The notes under the pieces: model-generated | The model's database searches: none | The model's input: only the letters and a program-made list of their open reading frames with translations | Told to the model about the DNA's origin: nothing | Origin: Adiantum capillus-veneris | Taxonomy: Eukaryota > Streptophyta > Polypodiopsida > Polypodiales > Pteridaceae | Reading direction: 5' to 3' | NCBI GenBank assembly: GCA_014529385.2 | Contig: CM043958.1 | Span: 86,893,025 to 86,957,024 of the forward strand | Length of the DNA: 64,000 nucleotides | Translations under genes and position numbers: made by a program | Part shown: piece after piece, positions 14,295 to 27,230 of the stretch | Numbering within the stretch: position 1 is the stretch's first letter | How the letters are laid out: each line of letters begins with the position of its first letter

Positions 14295-15244
14295 TGTTGG
14301 AGGCTCGCCATAGCATAGGCAATCTCCCGCAAAATCTATCAATCCGGAGAGAGATAGCATGACCCGGCTAGGGCTTGGAGGCATCACACAAAGAATGTGC
14401 GAGAGCGTCATCGGATGCAAAGATTGAGAGGATTCAAGAGCGTGCATCCTCCAATGCAATTAGAAATCATCCCAATTCAACTAATGCTAATCGCACATCA
14501 AGCATCAATTCAAGCAATCATCTACACACATCAAGCAACAAAGGGAAACACACTAATGTTGGAGTCTCTCAAGCACAACTCTAATTACATGCATTGACGA
14601 TTAAGCACACAAGATCGCATTCAAGTCGGCCACCCCAACCATGCCAATCATGGTGTTCAAATCAAGTCACACATAATCAAATTAATCTCAAAGCTTCTTA
14701 ATCCTACACACACAAGCACACCATTAGAGGACAACTCTAATCCCTCAATCACGAGTACGCCCACTCCGCTTAATCGAGAGAGTTAGATAAGGACTCCACT
14801 AGTCGGAGTAGCTTAGCATAAGTAAGAGTTAGATTAGAGAAGATCAACACTTCAAAACAATGAAGGAAAGTAGAGAAACATGATTGACAACATAATGAAG
14901 ACTAGATTAATTAAGAGAGGATTACACTAATTACATGTGATTAGCACTAGCCTTCTAAGCATGGGCATTAAGCTCAAAGGCTAGGCCATCAAGACCTCCT
15001 CTAGGGAGAGAGTTCTCAAAAGGACCACTCAAGAATGACCTCTCATTAAGCATAAGGCTCTTTTATAGTTTTGGGCCTCAAACCCTTCAACTATGGGATG
15101 AAGTGAGCTCTCTAGCATAGACTCATTCAATCTTTGGAACTCCTAAATGAGCCCAATCCCTATACAATGAAAAGTAAATATTGTGCATTATGGCACATCC
15201 ACAGCTTGGTGCATAATTGGTGTAGCCGTTAGCCGCTGCTAACA
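14295..15244 (-). repeat. LARD outer LTR (copy c)
   Basis: 950 bp with the same termini as copies a and b. The minus-strand TATA-like box is at 15055-15067. It is followed by the right target duplication GACTC (15245-15249), so the outer borders of the three-LTR structure behave as one insertion. Confidence 0.9.
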
Positions 15245-15491
15245 GACTCTATCTTATTTTGGAAGGTTTTTTTACTTTGGCAAGCTACCCTACTCTGGAT
15301 GGAACACTCACTGATGACTTGGTAAGTTCATTTACTTTCAGCATACTGAAAGGGGATCTCTTTCCTACAAACATTGTACTTAAATGATTCTAATACTGAG
15401 TTGTTTTTGTACTTATCTATTCCTTGTTCCATTGCCAGCTGTCTTTTGAATGTAAAAATTCAATTATGTCTTATTATCTAAGATTTAACAG

Positions 15492-15492
<1 letters not shown>
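15245..15492. repeat. Y module, copy 2, right part
   Basis: Resumes the Y end block interrupted at 6031: 'gactctatcttattttggaa' through 'tcttattatctaagatttaa', next to (CA)n. The first five bases are the right target duplication of the LARD. Confidence 0.8.

Positions 15493-15536
<44 letters not shown>
15493..15536. repeat. (CA)n microsatellite
   Basis: CA run of 44 bp, the shortest of the module-boundary tracts. Confidence 0.98.
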
Positions 15537-15538
<2 letters not shown>

Positions 15539-15849
15539 ATTACAAAAAAAGTTCCTAGATTATAATGACATTTAAAAGGCCTCACTTTATTAAAAACCAC
15601 AACATGGGACTTGGCCCGTCCATTACACTGGAAATACGTATTTATCTTTTGAGTGGTTTTCCACCCTATGGCAATACTGGCCCCGTGAAGGCTTTAAGGT
15701 TACCTCCCTTTCTACATAGGAGGCCGTGAAGGCGCTAGGGTTACCTCCCCTGCAACATGGGCGGCCTCACTGTCTCCGAGGAAGAGTCGCTCCACTCATA
15801 CCGATCCTGCTCAACACAAAGGACTGACCACCCACCACCCTCCTCTAGA

Positions 15850-15884
15850 TAATTAAGAGGTGAGGGCGCACCTCTACCCCTCAC
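15850..15884 (+). promoter_or_regulatory. degenerate TATA region and conserved hairpin (Y copy 3)
   Basis: GTGAGGG (15860-15866) pairs with CCCTCAC (15878-15884) across an 11-nt loop unlike that of the other copies. The upstream 'tagataattaag' is a decayed form of the TATA box seen at 2230 and 23194. Confidence 0.45.
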
Positions 15885-15977
15885 TTAGCATTGTTTGTTG
15901 TTCTGCTAAGATCGTGTTTCTTTTTTACACTAAAGTATGGAGCTTGCTACAACAGTAACTTAGCTTGGCCACTCTGC

Positions 15978-16686
15978 CTAGACATATTTTGTTGCAAGTT
16001 TTATAAAATCGAAAAGAGGAAAGGGAGCATTTCTCTAATGATGCTAGTTTTTGATATTTTGGTCTGCATATAGTTTTTGCTCTGAACCTGGTGATGGTCC
16101 CTGTTGGACTATGAGTATATATGGTATTGCAACATGTTTTTTCCTTCCATTGGGTTTTTCGGGGTGTGTAATACTGAAAGTTTCCATTCATAAACTCTGG
16201 TTATTTTGATAGCCACTCTAGGTTTACATTAGCTTTTGGAAACTATTTTACTGCCGCTGTACTAAAACTGGCATTACTATGTCGACTTAATGCCAAAATT
16301 ACCTTAGTAGCTTGGGAAGCATCAGAATACTGCTCGATTTACCTATCACTGTTGCTTCTCTTTGAGAAGCCTGATTATTGGAGGTCTATGGATACGTACA
16401 TGATTTAAAATGTTTTTACTGCACAATGGTTGGCTTGGGCGGATGATGATGTTTTTATGTCCTACTATACTCTGACTTTTTCACACACATCATTAGGGTA
16501 TGGTACCATAGTATGGTAATTCTTGGCATAGACATGGTTTGTTGCAGGTTTTATAAAATAGAAAAGAGTAAAGGGGGTATTTTTGTAAATGATGCTAGTT
16601 TTTGATATTGTGGGTCTGCATATAGTTTTTCCTCTGAAACCTGATGGTCCCTGTTGGACGGTGAGTATATATGGTATTGCAACATG
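15978..16686. repeat. direct duplication of ~159 bp (15978-16136 and 16528-16686)
   Basis: Both copies run from 'tagacat.ttgttgcaggttt' through 'gatgctagtttttgatatt' to 'tatatatggtattgcaacat'. They differ by scattered substitutions and short indels and are separated by about 390 bp. Noncoding. Confidence 0.8.
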
Positions 16687-17375
16687 GTACTCGGGTGAAC
16701 AATATGGAAATTCTTGACCTATACTTTGGTATGGTTCGGATGAATAGTATTGTTTTTCATTCACTAAACCAGTTTTTACTCCAGTTATAGCTTTGGTTAT
16801 TGCTATGATGCTAGTACTAAAAACATAATAATCCCTTTTTCATAGAAAACTTCATAGATCCGGAATAAGGCATGGTTTTTAGCAGATGCCCCTTGATACT
16901 TGGATGGCTTAAGTGCAGTACATGGTAAATGATGTACAAAGTGAGAGATGATTCGGGGACCATTCACTATTTGTTATAAAATAAATACTTTGGACTAAAG
17001 CTTGTAAAGTTTAAAGGATAGTTTGTAAGATGGACATGGATAACATTGGTATAGTCCATTGATACCTGTAAAACACATCCAAGGCTAACTGAATTGTTGT
17101 CTTGTTTGGATGGACGCAGGTAAGGACTCTATCCTATCTTGGAAAATATATTTTTTGGCTTTGGCAAGTTGTCCGTCACAGATTACACATACACCTACTG
17201 CAAGGAAAGTTCTTATGTTATTTGTATACTGGAATGAGGCTTCATTCTCACAAACATTGTACAAAGGTAATTCGAAGGCTGAGTTGTTTTTGTACTTATC
17301 AGTTCCTCTTTTCTAAAGCCAGTTATCTTTTGAATGTAAAAAGTTCAATATGTTTTATTACTTATGATAGAACAG

Positions 17376-17646
17376 CTACACACATCCTAAACATAAGGTT
17401 TTTTCACTCTTTGAAGAAACCGGGATGCTGGATTTGGAAACTAATTTTGAAACTTAGTGCTATGTTGGACCCACAGTCTATGATCCCTTGACTGGTGTTA
17501 GGTGGTCCTTCACTAGACTATGTTTTTGGTCTCCTTCTCACTACTATTATAGTCTTTGACTTTGCTAGTTTAAGGTTTGCATGCCCAATCTATGCAATTG
17601 ATCAAATTGTTTATACATTTCCTTTTAGGACCAGAAACCTTTTACA
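17376..17646. other. no recognised feature
   Basis: Follows the truncated Y copy 3 and precedes the decayed gene. AT-rich sequence with no repeat or coding signal that I recognise. Confidence 0.5.
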
Positions 17647-19505
17647 ATGACAGCCCGCATGAGTCTTAAACACGACCCCAAACATCATAGAAAGATTCTT
17701 GAACAAATTAAGTTGTACCTTAAGGACCATAGACCAAGAGATGCCTTGGCAGTTAGAACACGACCTTTCCTTGCTAGAAAGGCCAAAGATTGTATTACCT
17801 ACTACAAAAAGTAGTCATAACCTTACTTAACTTTTTTGGATGTATTGCAGACCCTTGCTCTTTCCCAAGGATTGGAATTGACCTCTAAGCCCCTCTCTGT
17901 GGACACATCCCTTGTCCTAAGAAGTTTGGATGCATCTCAACTAATATATGACTCAACTCTTGCGTCAAACAAGAAAATTTCTTACACATGTTGTCATTTA
18001 ATGGTTGGGTCAAAGTTTTGGCTACCTTAGACAAAGACTCCAAGGAACGGGTAAATTTAATTTCTCAGTAGATAGCCCAATTTCCCATACTCTCTATACA
18101 ATACCAACAGGAGCTTGCTCTATTCTCTTCTTCTGGCATGGATCTATCTAACTTTTTGAAAAAATTATGTGGCCTCAATCCTTCTTTTATTAGTGCCCCG
18201 ACCACCCCTGTTATCCCACAAACTGGTGGTATCTTTTGTAGGGATAGTGCAACGCTTGAAGCCATCAAAGAATTTTAGAGTACTCTTTGTTCCCTCAATG
18301 ATTTTAACCTTTTGGAAATGGTGCCAAAAGTCTGTAAAGTTTTTCCTTTCTTACCAGTTAGGCAGATTGAAATTGAGTCTTTCGGGATGGACCATCCGCT
18401 TTGGGTCCTACCCAACAAAGATTTCTTAGCACCTATTTTAAGTGAAACCTAGGTTTACCTTGCCAACCTCCCAGCCTCCATTGTGGAGGGCTGCAGACTC
18501 AAAATCTTAAAAGGTGGACAATTCCTTGACAAAGGAGAACTCATCAAAGCCCCCTTTAACCTCCATCTCATTGACCATTCTAAATGCCCTTACAATACTG
18601 GCCTCTACATTCGTACAAAAGGGAACATGGAGTTTTTTAAAAGCAACCCAGACTTCTACACTGAGTCCACTTGGAATGTTTTCTGACCTTATATTAAATG
18701 TGCCTACAGATTTCTTGACCCTAAAGATTCTTGTGAATCCAGCATCATGTGGTTTGATCATGCCATTTGGTTTACTCTCAACCATCTTGATCTACTCTTC
18801 CCTGAAAAGCCCATGGATTTCCACCTCTCTCTTATTTGCTCCTGGTTGGGTGGTCAAGCTAAACATATCGTTATTGCTCAGATTGCCTTTAACATCTTTT
18901 GTGGGCTAATGCTGGATGTCTTAAAGGAACTGAAATCTGATGAACCTGGAATCTACCTAAATACTTATGCCAATTACAAATGTGTAAAGATCATCACTAG
19001 CTTACGCAAGCCTTGTATTGATGAAGACAATTCCCCTACTCTTAAGAGACCCAATTCTACTACTAACTCTTTCACTTATTTCTTAACTCCTAAGTCTTCC
19101 TCTAATCAGGGTGAATTTTGTAGCTACACTAGGGGAAGAAGCAGAAACTCCCCCAGCAGAAATTTTCTTGAAATGTAATCCTTGCTTTAATTTGCAGGTT
19201 GCTACAAGCCCCTGCAAAGGGTCCTCCACAAAGTAGCTCCAAACCAAGGCTTTATCTACGTACACCGTCTTTTCCACAATGAACTTCTCAATTGGACACA
19301 ACCTAAAGCTCTTTTTTGTGAGTGCTTTGACCTACTTTTTTCCAATCACAAGTTGCTTGATAATGTACTCATTGGTTGGATATACCAACAACCCATAAAA
19401 AACCTGGTCTACAGTAATGATTTTCTTCGACAGGAGTCAGTTCTCGAATGTACATGTAGGCAGTTTTCTACATTTTGCAAAAACTTTTATAAGAACTCGC
19501 TGTAA
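17647..19505 (+). pseudogene. decayed protein-coding gene, function unknown
   Basis: Starting at the ATG at 17647, one frame runs to about 17990, then a second frame (one frameshift) runs to the TAA at 19503. The whole reads as a protein of about 600 residues broken by stops that are mostly TAG, at about 17812, 18068, 18278, 18448 and 18684 (TGA). Residue use is protein-like throughout, and long stop-free stretches such as 18687-19178 remain. The N-terminal part is basic (Lys, His, Arg). A central part is rich in Trp, Phe and Leu ('MWFDHAIWFTLNHLDLLF'). Near 19120-19170 it turns to Ser/Arg-rich ('CSYTRGRSRNSPSRN'), as in nucleic-acid-binding tails. The last 100 residues hold several Cys. I do not recognise the family; a structural protein of a retroelement is one possibility. 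It lies between Y copy 3 and a (CA)n cluster. Confidence 0.55.
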
Positions 19506-19560
19506 TTCTCTGCGTACCCACTAGCCCTTCTGGGTCCCGTTCTTTCTTGCAAGCGAACTT

Positions 19561-19611
19561 GCACGCGTGCACGTGCGCGTGCACACGTGCCCACACACAC
19601 ACACACACACA
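19561..19611. repeat. alternating purine-pyrimidine tract (GC/AC mix then CA)
   Basis: From 19561 about 30 bases alternate strictly between purine and pyrimidine (GCACGCGTGCACGTGCGCGT ...), then a short (CA)n follows. Such tracts readily adopt Z-DNA. Confidence 0.8.
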
Positions 19612-19762
19612 AGGGCATTGTGGCGTGTAGACCTCTCTTTGCACATGCACAGCTTGCACATAAGACCTCTCTCTGCACACGCAGGGCATCTTTGTGCTGC
19701 TCACTTGTACAATGAGCATTCTCTGCGCTTGGTGCTTCCGCCGTCATGGCATGCTAAGTATG

Positions 19763-20037
<275 letters not shown>

Positions 20038-20040
<3 letters not shown>

Positions 20041-22569
20041 CGTAGACTCCCTATCAGGTAAGCAGGCTGTAGAGTTGCCTCCTTCCACACATAGGCATGA
20101 TCGCGTGATCAGTACAAGACCATGGATACCGTGTTCAGTGACAGGTTCCTGTTCGCTTGATGTGCACACCCACATTAACTTCGTCATACATGCAAGCAAG
20201 TGGAATGATATCAACCTTTATGAACCTTGGCGATACCAATCGACAATAGTACAGGTAGGTGCTTATGCACCTACTCTGTATATCGTGTTCTTTTATAGAT
20301 GAGAGTATTTTTGAATGTCTCTCTGTTACTTTGGGATTTGGTTTTTTGCACACTCGAACTATGGTTTTTACTTGCTGATATCGTAATCTCCCAATGCTTG
20401 GTTGTTATATTGACATGATCTAACCTACATACAATAGGTAACTCAAGTTAAAATATAATAATCATGCTTGATGTTGTAAATGACTAATATGTGTATCTCG
20501 ATTGTGAGATAATTGATTCAAGGATTTCAGTTAGATACTCTTGCACATACTTAGTACTTAAGTTTATTATGATGGGCGAGCTACTGATTCTTTAACACAT
20601 GCATATGGGGACTCATATGGTTTTTTTTGATAGCCAAGATGTGGTTGACTCGATAACATATGTATCACTACATATATGAACCTAAAAAATTGTAGGTCAT
20701 GGTAATGATTTTAGTATGGAAGACGATTAGCTGTGAGACTGTAAACTCTCATAATGGGGACTCGAGGTCTAAAACCTTTGTCATGCTGAACATTCAAATT
20801 AATTTCATAAAACTTTGTACATTTAAGAATTAGTATTTCATGGTTTTTAGATAACAAATTTACAGATTTTATTTGCTCAAAAAATTGGAGGTTCTAGAGA
20901 CTGAAAAAGGATCGATGTCTGGATGGTTGTCTGGATCCACAAACATATCACTCTGATATAAAACGTCGCACATTTGGTGAAGTATTGATTTGTGGGCTTT
21001 GAGCTGAGATTTTGGTAATGATATATTTAGACTTACATAAATAAAGCAAGCTTGAGCTGGTATATTTTGTGACAAATCTATACTGCTGAATTGTTTACTT
21101 GGTGGTTGACAGTCAGATGGTCAATGTGTGGTTGTTGATAAACATAGTAGTTCATAATTGCTGAGAATAAACATACACACACAAATATGAGCAATTTCAT
21201 TTTACTGATATGAACTAGGAGGATGAATATATGGTTTATTCTTTGACATTTACGTAAAGCATTCTCAGCTATAAAGTAATAACAACTGGTTCTTTTATTT
21301 AAACGCTCTTTTGGATCTCTATTTACTCCGATGTATACATGAGGAATTATGGGGATGTCGTAAGAGATGATAAGCTATGGGGATTTTTTCATGATTGTCG
21401 GAATGCAAAAAAGATAACGTTCAATTTTTTGAAAATCTAACACACAATCACAATTGATAGACTTGATAGCTTAATGATTGGCCTAGAGTTGCACAAGGAT
21501 TGAGAAATCTGTTGGAAGTTTTTGTGAATACAAGCAATTTTTGTTTTGATAAATATACTAACATACTCTAAACTCCCTTATATTTTTGGACTAAAATTTG
21601 CTGGTTTTCTTGTGGGAAGAGACAACATTGACCTATGCATCTCTGATGACCTAGGGCGACACAATATCTGGCAGCTTGGATGCTAATTTTTGGTGAACAC
21701 CAATAGTTCTAGCTTTGATACATTGAACGGCATTTTTAAAATTCCCTTACATGGTTTGGGACTGCAATTATCTTAGTATTATTTGCTCTATACTGAGTAA
21801 ACATCTGATTGGGTAATTGGTGGTGATAGTACTTAGTTGATGGAATGCTGGCCTTTTTCTATGACTCTTAACTACGTGTCCATGGAAATGACACCGTTGT
21901 TGATGATAAAGGAAACATAAAATGATTTTTATTGAATAGAAGCATAATTTTTGAAATTAGTGTTAGTATTTTACGTTGAAAACACCCCAATGCTTCAAAA
22001 AGGTCCTTAATCCTCATGTGAGAGTCTCGGATGAGATGGCATTTTGATTGGATTTTTTGAAATTTGATTCAAATTACAAAGGAGATTGTGTTTGATTTTT
22101 TTTGGAATTAAATGTCGTTTACATTATCGTAAATATATGGCTCATTCTTTAAACTTAATATTTGATCTATGTTATGTTGTTAGTTATTGTTGTAATTTTT
22201 GACACCAATAACAAGGGGAGGGAGTCGTTGAAACCTGCCTTCCCAAGTAATGCCAGTTATGACAGGCTTGTGTTTCTTGGATGGTGACATGTAAGAGATT
22301 CTTTCCTTGGGATTACAATGACAATGCAGGAATAACTGAAGATTGCCCACTGTTCGGTTTTTTTGATTAGTGATAGATGACTTTGTATATGATTCTTGGA
22401 TAAAAACATATGTCAGTATCTAGTTTAAATGTCAATTGTAGTCTTAACTTTATCTACTTGTTATCTAATGTATACATAAGGTTTGATTATTTACATGTTG
22501 ACTGGTCTCTAGTCCCATTGTATGGTTCAATAGTTTGTGAAATGAAACTATTGTTAGATAATCTTTCTT

Positions 22570-22571
<2 letters not shown>
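20038..22571. repeat. X module, copy 2 (noncoding)
   Basis: Starts 'tgtcgtagactccctatcag' exactly as copy 1 does at 321, again directly after (CA)n. It tracks copy 1 to about 21412, with an extra ~50-bp segment near 20470, then continues with a different 1.15-kb 3' part. AT-rich; no protein recognised. Confidence 0.7.

Positions 22572-22635
<64 letters not shown>
22572..22635. repeat. (CA)n microsatellite
   Basis: 64-bp CA run between X copy 2 and Y copy 4. Confidence 0.98.
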
Positions 22636-22638
<3 letters not shown>

Positions 22639-24775
22639 TAAGTTATCTTACAGCTAGTATTCACTTCTATTTGTTATAAAAACATTTCACAAACCTTTTT
22701 TATAGTTAAAGGACTTCTCTTTTACCACAAAAAATATGTATTTTTATAAAAACAACCCCCCCCCCCCTTCTTGCCTTGTGGGCTTGGCCCCTTAGAGAAT
22801 AAACTGGACTTATACCTTAGAGAAAGGTGCTTGAAAAGTTAAAATAATGACCTTAATGCATTGGCGGACAGCACTGAGCAACGTAGTAACTACTCTTGAG
22901 TAGATCAAGGCATTCACGCCTGTCACTTACAGTTTGTTCTACACATGGAGCTCTATGCATCACACTTAATACTGATGTGCTTCACCTCCTCTCTCCCATT
23001 TAATCTCACTATGAGCCTAGGCAGCCGCTGATAGGTTGCGGTTTTGATCACGCATGGTGCTTACTGTACAGTTCACACACAAATACCATGTGTAGCCGCT
23101 TTCTACGTAATGATGATCTTCTTCTCCTCTCAATCCCTCTATGGGACCGAGGTGGATGTTGCTTATTGAATTACACCTTGGGGAAGGAACCTCTATAAAA
23201 GGTGAGGGTTGGCCAATGGGCCCCTCACTTAGTCTTTTCTGCGTTGTGATAATGTTGGTGTAAAGAGAGATTGAGGGTTTGTGAAGTTTTCCTACTGCAT
23301 AACCATGGAGCTTGTGAACTAGGAAGGCGTTTCTCAGGTCGGCACTCTGTATATTTTTACTGGGCGCTCTGGTTTTTATATATATATATCTAAAGGGTTT
23401 GGGATTAGCAACCATACTAGTAATTTTTTGAAAAGAAAACTCGTATGTTATGTACTCTGGGTTTTTACGCAGGTTCAGAGTAAACTAACTTGGTTAAGCA
23501 TAATTTTTAAAAAAAAGAGCAGGTTTGATTACCAATCATATTGAACTATTGGAATGGGTTGCCTTACACTAAGGCTTACACTAGCATTTTTTTTGCCTAC
23601 TTTCTATGTTGGTTTGGGATGACTGGCATTAGATAGTACATGATTACATCTTATACATACTTGGCATTATACACATGACTATAGTTCTGTGCTTGGTTTC
23701 CTACGTACTGGTTCATAACGTTTAGAGGTTTTTTGTACTGCAAGAACAGACCGCTAAGACAATGTACATTTAAAGATATATTTTGTTTTAAATGTAACAT
23801 TTGGTTTAAAGGGCTGAACATGAATGGCTTAAGATTGCCTTTAAAAAAGGGTTATTTTGTTTTATAAAAGAGAGAAAGTGCTTGTTTGATCTTGATGTCA
23901 CTTTAATGGTAAAATATGATGAAGTTACATTGCAGTCCAGATGGGGATGACATGACAAAAGTATGGATCTCATGACTTAAGTCATTGTTTACTTACACTA
24001 ATCAGATATTCAAAATTTGGAAAAATGTTTTTTGATGAATGTTTTTTTGCCTAAATCAAACAACTAATTACGTTAAAAGCTTTGAGAGAAGTGTTTAAAA
24101 GATATTATATTTTGACTAATGGTTCTAAAGGTAAATGTACCATTTACTTCACTAGTTTTAGGATAGGTCTTTGGCTTAATAAAAAGCTTTGTAAAAATGG
24201 GAAATAGACTTTTGAACTAAAGATGGTACTAGGTCACTTATTCAAGAAGAAAGATGGACTTCAGATAAAAAAAACACATAGACAAAGTACCCTATTAATA
24301 AACTGGGTTATACACATAATTCATTGGGCTTATGGTTTTTCTACAAGTTCTATTGAAAGTTGGACAAAAATGAGGAGCATTTACACTTTGGACTTTTGCG
24401 TAAAGATAAAAAGTTGTAAGATGGACATGAATAATAACTAATATAGTCCATTGACACCTGTAAAGCACATTCAAGACTAACATATCTGTTGTCTTGATTG
24501 AATGAATGTAGGTGAGGACTCTATCCTTTGTTGGAATTTTTTAGCTTGAAGCAATTGTTTATCCTTGATTACATTGGCTCATACCACTTGGGATGTACTT
24601 CTCTAATGGGTTACTATCCTTGCATACTAGAACAAGGCCTCATTCGTATATACCATGTATAAAGATCATTCTAAGACTGAGTTGTTTTTGTACTAATCTT
24701 TACCCTTTCTCTAAAGCTAACTGTATTTTGAATGATAAAGTCCATTTATGTCTTATTATTTAAAGTAAAAACAAC
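22636..24775. repeat. Y module, copy 4 (noncoding)
   Basis: About 2.1 kb with the Y order: 'gtgggcttggcccc' (22779), TATA plus hairpin (23194-23228), 'catggagcttgtgaact' (23304), the end block 'agatggacatgaataataac' (24419), and an end at 'acaactacacacat' without an expanded (CA)n. A run of C lies near 22757. No coding potential. Confidence 0.65.
23194..23228 (+). promoter_or_regulatory. TATA box followed by conserved hairpin (Y copy 4)
   Basis: TATAAAA (23194-23200), then GTGAGGG (23202-23208) paired with CCCTCAC (23222-23228) across a 13-nt loop. The stem matches the copies at 2241 and 15860 and the loop does not. Confidence 0.5.
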
Positions 24776-26165
24776 TACACACATAAACTTACAAGAGAGG
24801 TGTAGCCTCAACACTTTTGGCAACTTGAACATCCTCAAACACTCTACATTGTCATAGTGAGAGTAATTTTGGACTCTCCGGCACTCAATGACCACTTCCC
24901 ATTTAGAGAGAGCAATTGCGCTCTTCTCTGATGGTGCAATTGGAGGAAGTCTCTAATTCAATAAGAAACTCAAACACTTTGACATTGGGCATCGGAATTG
25001 GCTCTCATTTTGGCACCAAGCTTCACTTCGACATCAACATAGGTTTTAGCTTTGACATTGATGATTTTTGGATCCAAATTTTGACTTTGGATCTACTTTG
25101 GATATAGGTTTTGACACACCTTAATGGAATTCTCCAGCACCCACATGCATGCTTCAACACCCACTTCTCTGAGTTTTTCCCCACCAAAACACACTCTTGA
25201 CTCTAGTAGAGAGCAAGAGAAGGAGTACTTGGAGTTGGTGGGAGATAGGGAGAGAGGTAAAGAAAAATTTGACTCTCCTCAAACCCGTGTACAAGTCTCT
25301 TGAGGGACTATCTTCCCTAGCACACTTCTTGGAGGTGGATCTACTACATCTGTATCACAAATGTAGAGCTTTGGAGTACCAATCAATGGACATCATTCCA
25401 ATCAAGGAGTAATAGACAAAAGAAACATCTACATGTGTTCTTACTTCTCTCTGTGATTTTTCAAAGAGATTTTTACTTAGTAGCCATATGCATGTTTTTT
25501 GCCTTGGCTTTTGCCCATTGGCTTTTGCCTAGTGGGGCATCATACATGCTATGACATGTACATTATGTTTCTTGGATGAGATAGAATTTGATCTTGGTGA
25601 GAAATTTAGTAGACAATGGAAATAGGTACTTCTTAAAGAGAAGTATTTTCAAATGCATTGCAAATCGCTAGTGATTGCGAGAGAAGCCCAAAGTGGCTTG
25701 TTCTATCCATTGCATGCATTTGAGGGACAATACGGTTTTGTCTTGATTCTCCTAAAAATGTGCCAACAAGAAATGAGATAAGTCTCTTTCAAAAATCTTG
25801 ATATTGGTGTGCACAACATGTCTATAAAGGTAGAGTTGGAGTGGGCATGCTTTGGTGAGACACAATAGGTTTATCCTCTTAGTACAAAAATGCCTCCTAC
25901 TATGGACATGGATGATATGGAGTTTTTTGATATGCGCATGCTAGAGGTTGATATGGTGATTTCAAGACATGTAGGTCCACCATGGTTGATAGAGACATAT
26001 ATCCATATGTGATGACTTGTCCTAATGATGCAGAGGATGCACATAACATTGAGGTGCCTATTATAAATAGATTAATAGAGGTGTTACTGAGCGTTGATAT
26101 GGATACCAGGAACTTTCTACTAGGTATACCATCAATCTATAAGATTCGTGTGTATGATCTTTTAT
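24776..26165. other. unassigned sequence with broken reading frames
   Basis: No family recognised. Short plus-strand frames near 25890-26165 (MDMDDMEFFDMRMLEVDM, then a frameshift into a 60-residue stretch ending at 26170) look protein-like and may be the tail of a decayed gene. The rest is AT-rich with nothing supportable. Confidence 0.4.
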
Positions 26166-27227
26166 TGTAAAGACCCAAGATAGTAGGTGGAGTGTGAGCG
26201 TTTATAGTTGAAGTTGTTGATCGTGCGATGATTGTTAGCATAACACAAAAACAAAATTTTGAGCCTAATTTTGTAATCTCATTTATTTTTGATATAAAAA
26301 TCTCCTAATGTCCAAAGATGTAGTTTTGATTATTTTTATGAGAATGTAAAGTCGATAGGTGAGGCCAAGTGCTTCCAGTTTGTAATTACGTGTATCTTAT
26401 CTCTAGTCCCTTCCCCGTCCCTTCTTACCTAGATTTGAATCTATTTTGACATTTTTAAACCTTTGAATAATGTATAAAAGGAAAGTCTTGTAAAAAACTC
26501 TCAATGAATTTTTTGGATAATAAGTGCACAAATAGTTTTTAGTTCTGTATACTATTCTTTTTTCTTGAGCTCATTATTCCCTCATGGTGTATAGTCCATT
26601 TGTATTTCTGTCTATTCCATTGTGTTTGTATGTGAAAGCTCTACGTGACATTGCAAGTTTCTTGCAACAAATCTATGTTTTTTTTGTGTGGCTAATAACT
26701 CAAGTTTTTTACAGATTTTATGCATAGGAGGGATATTAGGACAACCGTTGCTAAGCTATAGAAGAGTGCATTCTAGACCAAAAAAAAAAGGGTCAAATCT
26801 ACCATGTATATAATAAGCATGATTTTTGAAAGTTATCAAAAGGGGGATTTGAGGCCATAGACATGTGTCTTTAGTCATCATCTATCCAGCCTGGGCCATG
26901 TTTGGACTTTATGTGATTGGTGAATCATCAAGATTTACTTGCAGATGTTTCGATTAGTTTGTGCTACTTGACATGCAATTGAGTGTAGCTTTGAGTAGAT
27001 AAGAATTGAGTGTGTTTGGATGTTTTGATTTGTTTTTGCAGCTTGACATGTAGTTGAGTGTATCTTTGAGTAGATAAGGATTGATTGTGTCTTGCAAGAG
27101 CTTGATAACCTCTTGTAGCCTCCATGTAGTAGTCGAGCTGACTCCATCCCACAGTATGACATTTAAGTACTTGGTTTGGGCTATCATTACAATAAAATAG
27201 AAAGGCTTGGCAACTAGTGAGCTTACA
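26166..27227 (+). repeat. putative Ty3-type LTR (old, unpaired)
   Basis: The right end CTTACA at 27227 is followed three bases on by a degenerate priming site. A TATA-like TATAAAAG lies at 26473-26480. The left end TGTAAAGACCC at 26166 is a guess from the TG terminus. No partner LTR was found in the window, so the borders are uncertain. Confidence 0.35.
26946..27095. repeat. tandem duplication, 75-bp period
   Basis: The unit starting 'tgtttcgattagtttgtgct' at 26946 is repeated from 27021 with substitutions; both contain 'tttgagtagataag'. It lies inside the putative LTR. Confidence 0.8.
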
Positions 27228-27230
27228 TTT

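Larger units (their letters stand above)
15537..17375. repeat. Y module, copy 3 (noncoding)
   Basis: About 1.8 kb with the Y landmarks in order: 'acatgggacttggcccgt', the hairpin at 15860-15884, a direct duplication (15978-16136 and 16528-16686), and the end block 17020-17375. It ends at a remnant 'acacacat' where other copies have long (CA)n. No coding potential. Confidence 0.7.

Noticed and set aside
17811-17850. Possible 40-bp intron between two pieces of the decayed gene
   Set aside because: Too short for a plant intron, and the flanks already share a frame, so ordinary stop-codon decay explains it better.
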